A stretch of DNA of 64,000 nt from the NCBI RefSeq assembly GCF_900091315.1, contig NZ_FLSP01000002.1, positions 160,023 to 224,022 on the forward strand, given 5' to 3'. Origin of the DNA: Streptomyces sp. DI166. Its GTDB lineage: Bacteria > Actinomycetota > Actinomycetes > Streptomycetales > Streptomycetaceae. Below the pieces are notes generated by a model, which did not search any database, was not told the origin of the DNA, and was given only the letters and a program-made list of their open reading frames with translations. A program made the translations under genes and the position numbers. Below, one piece after another: positions 61,496 to 64,000 of the stretch. The number at the start of each line of letters is the position of its first letter. Position 1 is the first letter of the stretch.

Positions 61496-62647
61496 TCACA
61501 CGGCCAGCGCCGCCGTGTGCACGGCCCGCACCAGCCGTACGTTCTCCGGTGCCGCCCCGCCCGGGAACGCGCACCGGCGCCTGGTGTACCCGTAGGCCAG
61601 ACCGCTGCGCGGATCGGCGAAGGCCTGGGCGCCGCCCGCCCCGCTGTGCCCGAAGGCGCCCGCGCCGAGGAACGGGTACCAGTTGTCCGCCGTGGCCTGG
61701 AAGCCCAGGCCGAACGCCTTGTGCGCCCGGGCCACCAGGTCGTAGCCGACGGAGTGGATCTGCCCGAACTCCGCGATGGTGTCCGGCTTCAGCAGCGGCG
61801 GCCGGTCGTCCACCTCGCTGATCGCCGCCGCGTACATCCCGGCCATCCCGCGCGCCGCGGCCACCCCGCCCGCCGAGGCGGGCCCCTTCGCGCGCACCAG
61901 ACGGGAGTTGGCGTGGTCCACCAGCCCGCCCGGATCCGGCACATGGGTGTTGAAGGCGATGGAGGAGAGCGTGTGCGGGCCGGTCGCCTCGGCGTCCAGC
62001 AGCGCCTGCTGCTTCGGCGTCGGCGCCATCGGCTGCACCGAACGGAAGCGGGGTTCGAGCGCCTCGGGCAGGCCGAGGTAGAAGTCCAGCCCGTAGGGCG
62101 CGCGCACCCGGTCCTCGTACACCTCCTGGAGCGTGCGGCCGGTGGCCCGCCGCACCACCTCGCCGGTGAGCGCCCCGATGACCAGCGCGTGGTAGCCGAA
62201 GGCGGTGCCGGGGCGCCAGAACGGCCGCTGGTCGGCGAGCCGCTCGGCGATCACCCGGTCGTCCGCCAGCTCCTCCGCGGAGAACCCGGCGTCCAGGCCC
62301 ACCAGCCCCGCCCGGTGCGCCAGCAGGTCACGCAGCGTGAGCCCGCCCTTGCCCTCCGCGCCGAACTCCGGCCAGTAGTAGGTGACCTTGCGGTCCAGTT
62401 CGAGGGTGCCGTCCTGCACGAGGAGGGCGACCACCAGATGCGCGGCGCCCTTGGTCGAGGAGAACACGCCGTACAGCGACCCGGCGTCGGCACCGTCCCC
62501 CGCCCACAGATCGACGACCCTGCGCCCGTGCACATACGCGCACAACTGGCCCTCGTAGTCGGGCCGTTCCTCCGCCACGAAAGCGGCGAACTCCTCGCGC
62601 ACCGCTTCAAAACCGTCCGCGACGGTGCCGTGAACCTCCGGCGTCAT
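61496..62647 (-). CDS. Serine hydrolase, beta-lactamase/esterase family
   Basis: The 383-residue protein carries the class C-like SxxK motif in GVFSSTKGAAH (Ser63, Lys66), the YxN-like FGYHALVIG and a late FGHSGAGGAQ in place of KTG. No signal peptide; such enzymes are usually EstB-like esterases rather than antibiotic-resistance lactamases. ATG at 62647 has GAGGAGAG 5 bp upstream. Confidence 0.88.
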   Translation of the reverse strand: MTPEVHGTVADGFEAVREEFAAFVAEERPDYEGQLCAYVHGRRVVDLWAGDGADAGSLYGVFSSTKGAAHLVVALLVQDGTLELDRKVTYYWPEFGAEGKGGLTLRDLLAHRAGLVGLDAGFSAEELADDRVIAERLADQRPFWRPGTAFGYHALVIGALTGEVVRRATGRTLQEVYEDRVRAPYGLDFYLGLPEALEPRFRSVQPMAPTPKQQALLDAEATGPHTLSSIAFNTHVPDPGGLVDHANSRLVRAKGPASAGGVAAARGMAGMYAAAISEVDDRPPLLKPDTIAEFGQIHSVGYDLVARAHKAFGLGFQATADNWYPFLGAGAFGHSGAGGAQAFADPRSGLAYGYTRRRCAFPGGAAPENVRLVRAVHTAALAV

Positions 62648-62908
62648 CCGCTCTCCTCGTTCTTCTCTGACCGCTGTGCGTGTGTGCCATGGTGAACCAT
62701 GCCCTGACCCACTGGGCCGGTTCCCCACCGGCTGCCCCGCCGCCGTCCGACGACCGCCCGCGCCGTCGTAGAAGTCCGTACGGCGAGGTGTACCCGTTCG
62801 ACTCAACTGCACCTGTGAGGAGTTGGTGTCACCGATACCCCGGATGGCCTACAGGGCACGGGGGAAGAGGGCATCCTGAGGGCGACGGTGCCGAGTCGAG
62901 GAGACCCG

Positions 62909-63772
62909 ATGGCGACCATCCCGCCACTGCCCAGCAGGGACGACGTACTGCGCATGGCCCGCAACACCACCGACATGACCGGCCAGCTCCTGGACACGGC
63001 CGGCAACCTCACCAGGATCGCCCTCAACACCTTCGACCCCAGGGACGGTTCGGGTCCGGAGATGCTGCGCGTACTGCGCCGGACCACCGCCGAACTCGCC
63101 GAGGCCAGCGCCTCCCCGCAGGCCCAGCAGGCGTTCCAGCGCGTCGTCGACACCCTCGCCCGACTCGGCACCACCGGCGCCCCGCTCGCCGTGCACCCGG
63201 TGAGCGAACCGGCCCAGGCGCTGCTCGCGGTGCTGGGCGACAGCCTGCTGCCGGTGCTGGACGCGGTGGAACCGGCCGTGGAGGAGTTCACCGCCGCCCT
63301 CTGCGAACTGGTCGAGGCCGCCTCCCCGCTGATCCCGGCGGGCGCGGGCCTGGTCGCGGGCGTCGTCCTCGCTCTGACCCCGGTACTGCGCGCGGCGGCG
63401 GAGGTGCTGGACGACGGCGGGCCCGAACTGCGCCGCATCGCCGACGCGTTGACCGCCGCCGTCGCCCCACTGGTCCCGCTCCAGGTGTCCCTCGCCGAGC
63501 GCGCCGCCCACGCGGGCGCCGGTGTCGTACGCGCCGCCCTGCCGCCGCTCGCCGATCTCACCGAGGCCGCCGCCGCGACCACCAGGGCGGCCCGGCCGGT
63601 GCTGGTCGCGGGGGAGGAGCTGGTGGTGGCGGGACTGGAACAGCTCCAGCCGCTGCTGCTGTCCGGCGCGGCGCGGGCCGGACGGGTGGCCCGCGCGGCG
63701 GCGGTACGGGTGTCGGCGGCCGTGTCGCCGTCGGCGGAGCCCGGGGTGGTGGTGTCGGTGGCGGCGGGGTGA
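62909..63772 (+). CDS. Alanine-rich helical protein, unknown
   Basis: The 287-residue protein is very rich in Ala, Leu and Val and predicted to be almost all helix (LRVLRRTTAELAEASASPQA, PLIPAGAGLVAGVVLALTPV). The helices look amphipathic rather than true membrane spans except perhaps the one near residue 145. I do not recognise the family. ATG at 62909 has GAGGAGA before it. It ends 34 bp before the EI24-like gene. Confidence 0.75.
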   Translation: MATIPPLPSRDDVLRMARNTTDMTGQLLDTAGNLTRIALNTFDPRDGSGPEMLRVLRRTTAELAEASASPQAQQAFQRVVDTLARLGTTGAPLAVHPVSEPAQALLAVLGDSLLPVLDAVEPAVEEFTAALCELVEAASPLIPAGAGLVAGVVLALTPVLRAAAEVLDDGGPELRRIADALTAAVAPLVPLQVSLAERAAHAGAGVVRAALPPLADLTEAAAATTRAARPVLVAGEELVVAGLEQLQPLLLSGAARAGRVARAAAVRVSAAVSPSAEPGVVVSVAAG

Positions 63773-63806
63773 GGGGCGCTTTCGGGGCGGCCGATAGAGT
63801 TCGGCC

Positions 63807-64000
63807 ATGCACGATCTCGGGGTGGGTTTCCGCTATCTCCTCAAGGGCCAGCGCTGGATGGCCCGGCACCGCAAGAGCTACGGCTTCGGGCTGGTTCCCG
63901 GCCTGATCACGTTCCTGCTCTACGCCGCGGCACTCGTCGCCCTGGCGCTGTGGGGCGACGACCTGGTGGCCTGGGCCACGCCGTTCGCCGACGACTGGTC
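63807..64000 (+). CDS. EI24/CysZ-like membrane protein (cut by window edge)
   Basis: Sixty-four residues are visible from ATG at 63807: an amphipathic start (VGFRYLLKGQRWMARHRKS) and the first helix (GLVPGLITFLLYAAALVALA). This matches the N-terminus of actinobacterial EI24-domain proteins, relatives of the CysZ sulfate channel. The rest lies beyond the right edge. Confidence 0.75.
   Translation, partial: MHDLGVGFRYLLKGQRWMARHRKSYGFGLVPGLITFLLYAAALVALALWGDDLVAWATPFADDW

Overview
The window is chromosomal DNA from a high-GC actinomycete, almost certainly a Streptomyces. Third codon positions are strongly G/C biased, GTG and TTG starts are common, genes overlap by 4 bp (ATGA or GTGA), and many proteins are typical Streptomyces families: a close homologue of S. 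coelicolor malonyl-CoA synthetase MatB, an SCO2400-type protein, DUF2613, DUF3068, DUF4360, DUF6193 and a MAB_1171c-type membrane protein. Both window edges cut genes: a MoxR ATPase on the left and an EI24-like membrane protein on the right.

Layout. 0-2.9 kb: a leftward operon (Trypco1-like protein, trypsin-like protease with a VMAP-type C-terminus, MoxR ATPase) that looks like part of an NTP-dependent conflict or signalling system. 2.9-9.2 kb: carboxyltransferase plus matB (malonyl-CoA supply), a LuxR ATPase regulator and an ATP-grasp enzyme. 9.3-11.2 kb: a MerR-PP2C fusion with its own MerR-style promoter, and a MEDS-domain sensor. 11.4-22.1 kb: a nine-gene leftward, translationally coupled operon for a cell-surface glycan (GT4, three methyltransferases, a 1382-residue AftD-like arabinofuranosyltransferase, condensation-like protein, DMT exporter, Trm112-like protein). 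22.4-27.2 kb: DUF3068, DUF2613, a PucR-like regulator, a Ser/Gly-rich membrane protein and an LCAT-like lipase.

27.4-58.1 kb is dominated by arabinan and sugar-acid use: iclR plus an SMP-30 lactonase; an ABC importer with a GH43 endo-arabinanase and a GH51 arabinofuranosidase; a second GH43 protein lacking its catalytic base; aldose 1-epimerase; a ChvE/MmsA/MmsB monosaccharide importer; a U32-like protein; and an enolase-superfamily dehydratase with a zinc dehydrogenase. Five promoters in these units carry a pair of 16-bp boxes (consensus near GTTCGATATTTCGAAC) exactly 19 bp apart, four of them at the same place relative to the core promoter. I infer one IclR-controlled regulon. The two arabinan promoters also share a LacI-type palindrome between -35 and -10.

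Inserted among these are a FAD oxidoreductase / MAB_1171c / ImmA-IrrE group (29.3-32.6 kb), an Rrf2-TauE pair (38.6-40 kb) and a lower-GC, scrambled polymorphic-toxin graveyard (40-47.6 kb) with two related toxin C-terminal cassettes (one killed by a TGG-to-TAG change), DUF6193 and other immunity-like genes, an IS701 remnant and a run of SMI1/KNR4 genes. 58.3-64 kb returns to housekeeping accessory genes: SCO2400 family, MarR with a divergent oxidoreductase and a three-palindrome operator, Ohr, a serine beta-lactamase-like hydrolase, an alanine-rich protein and EI24.
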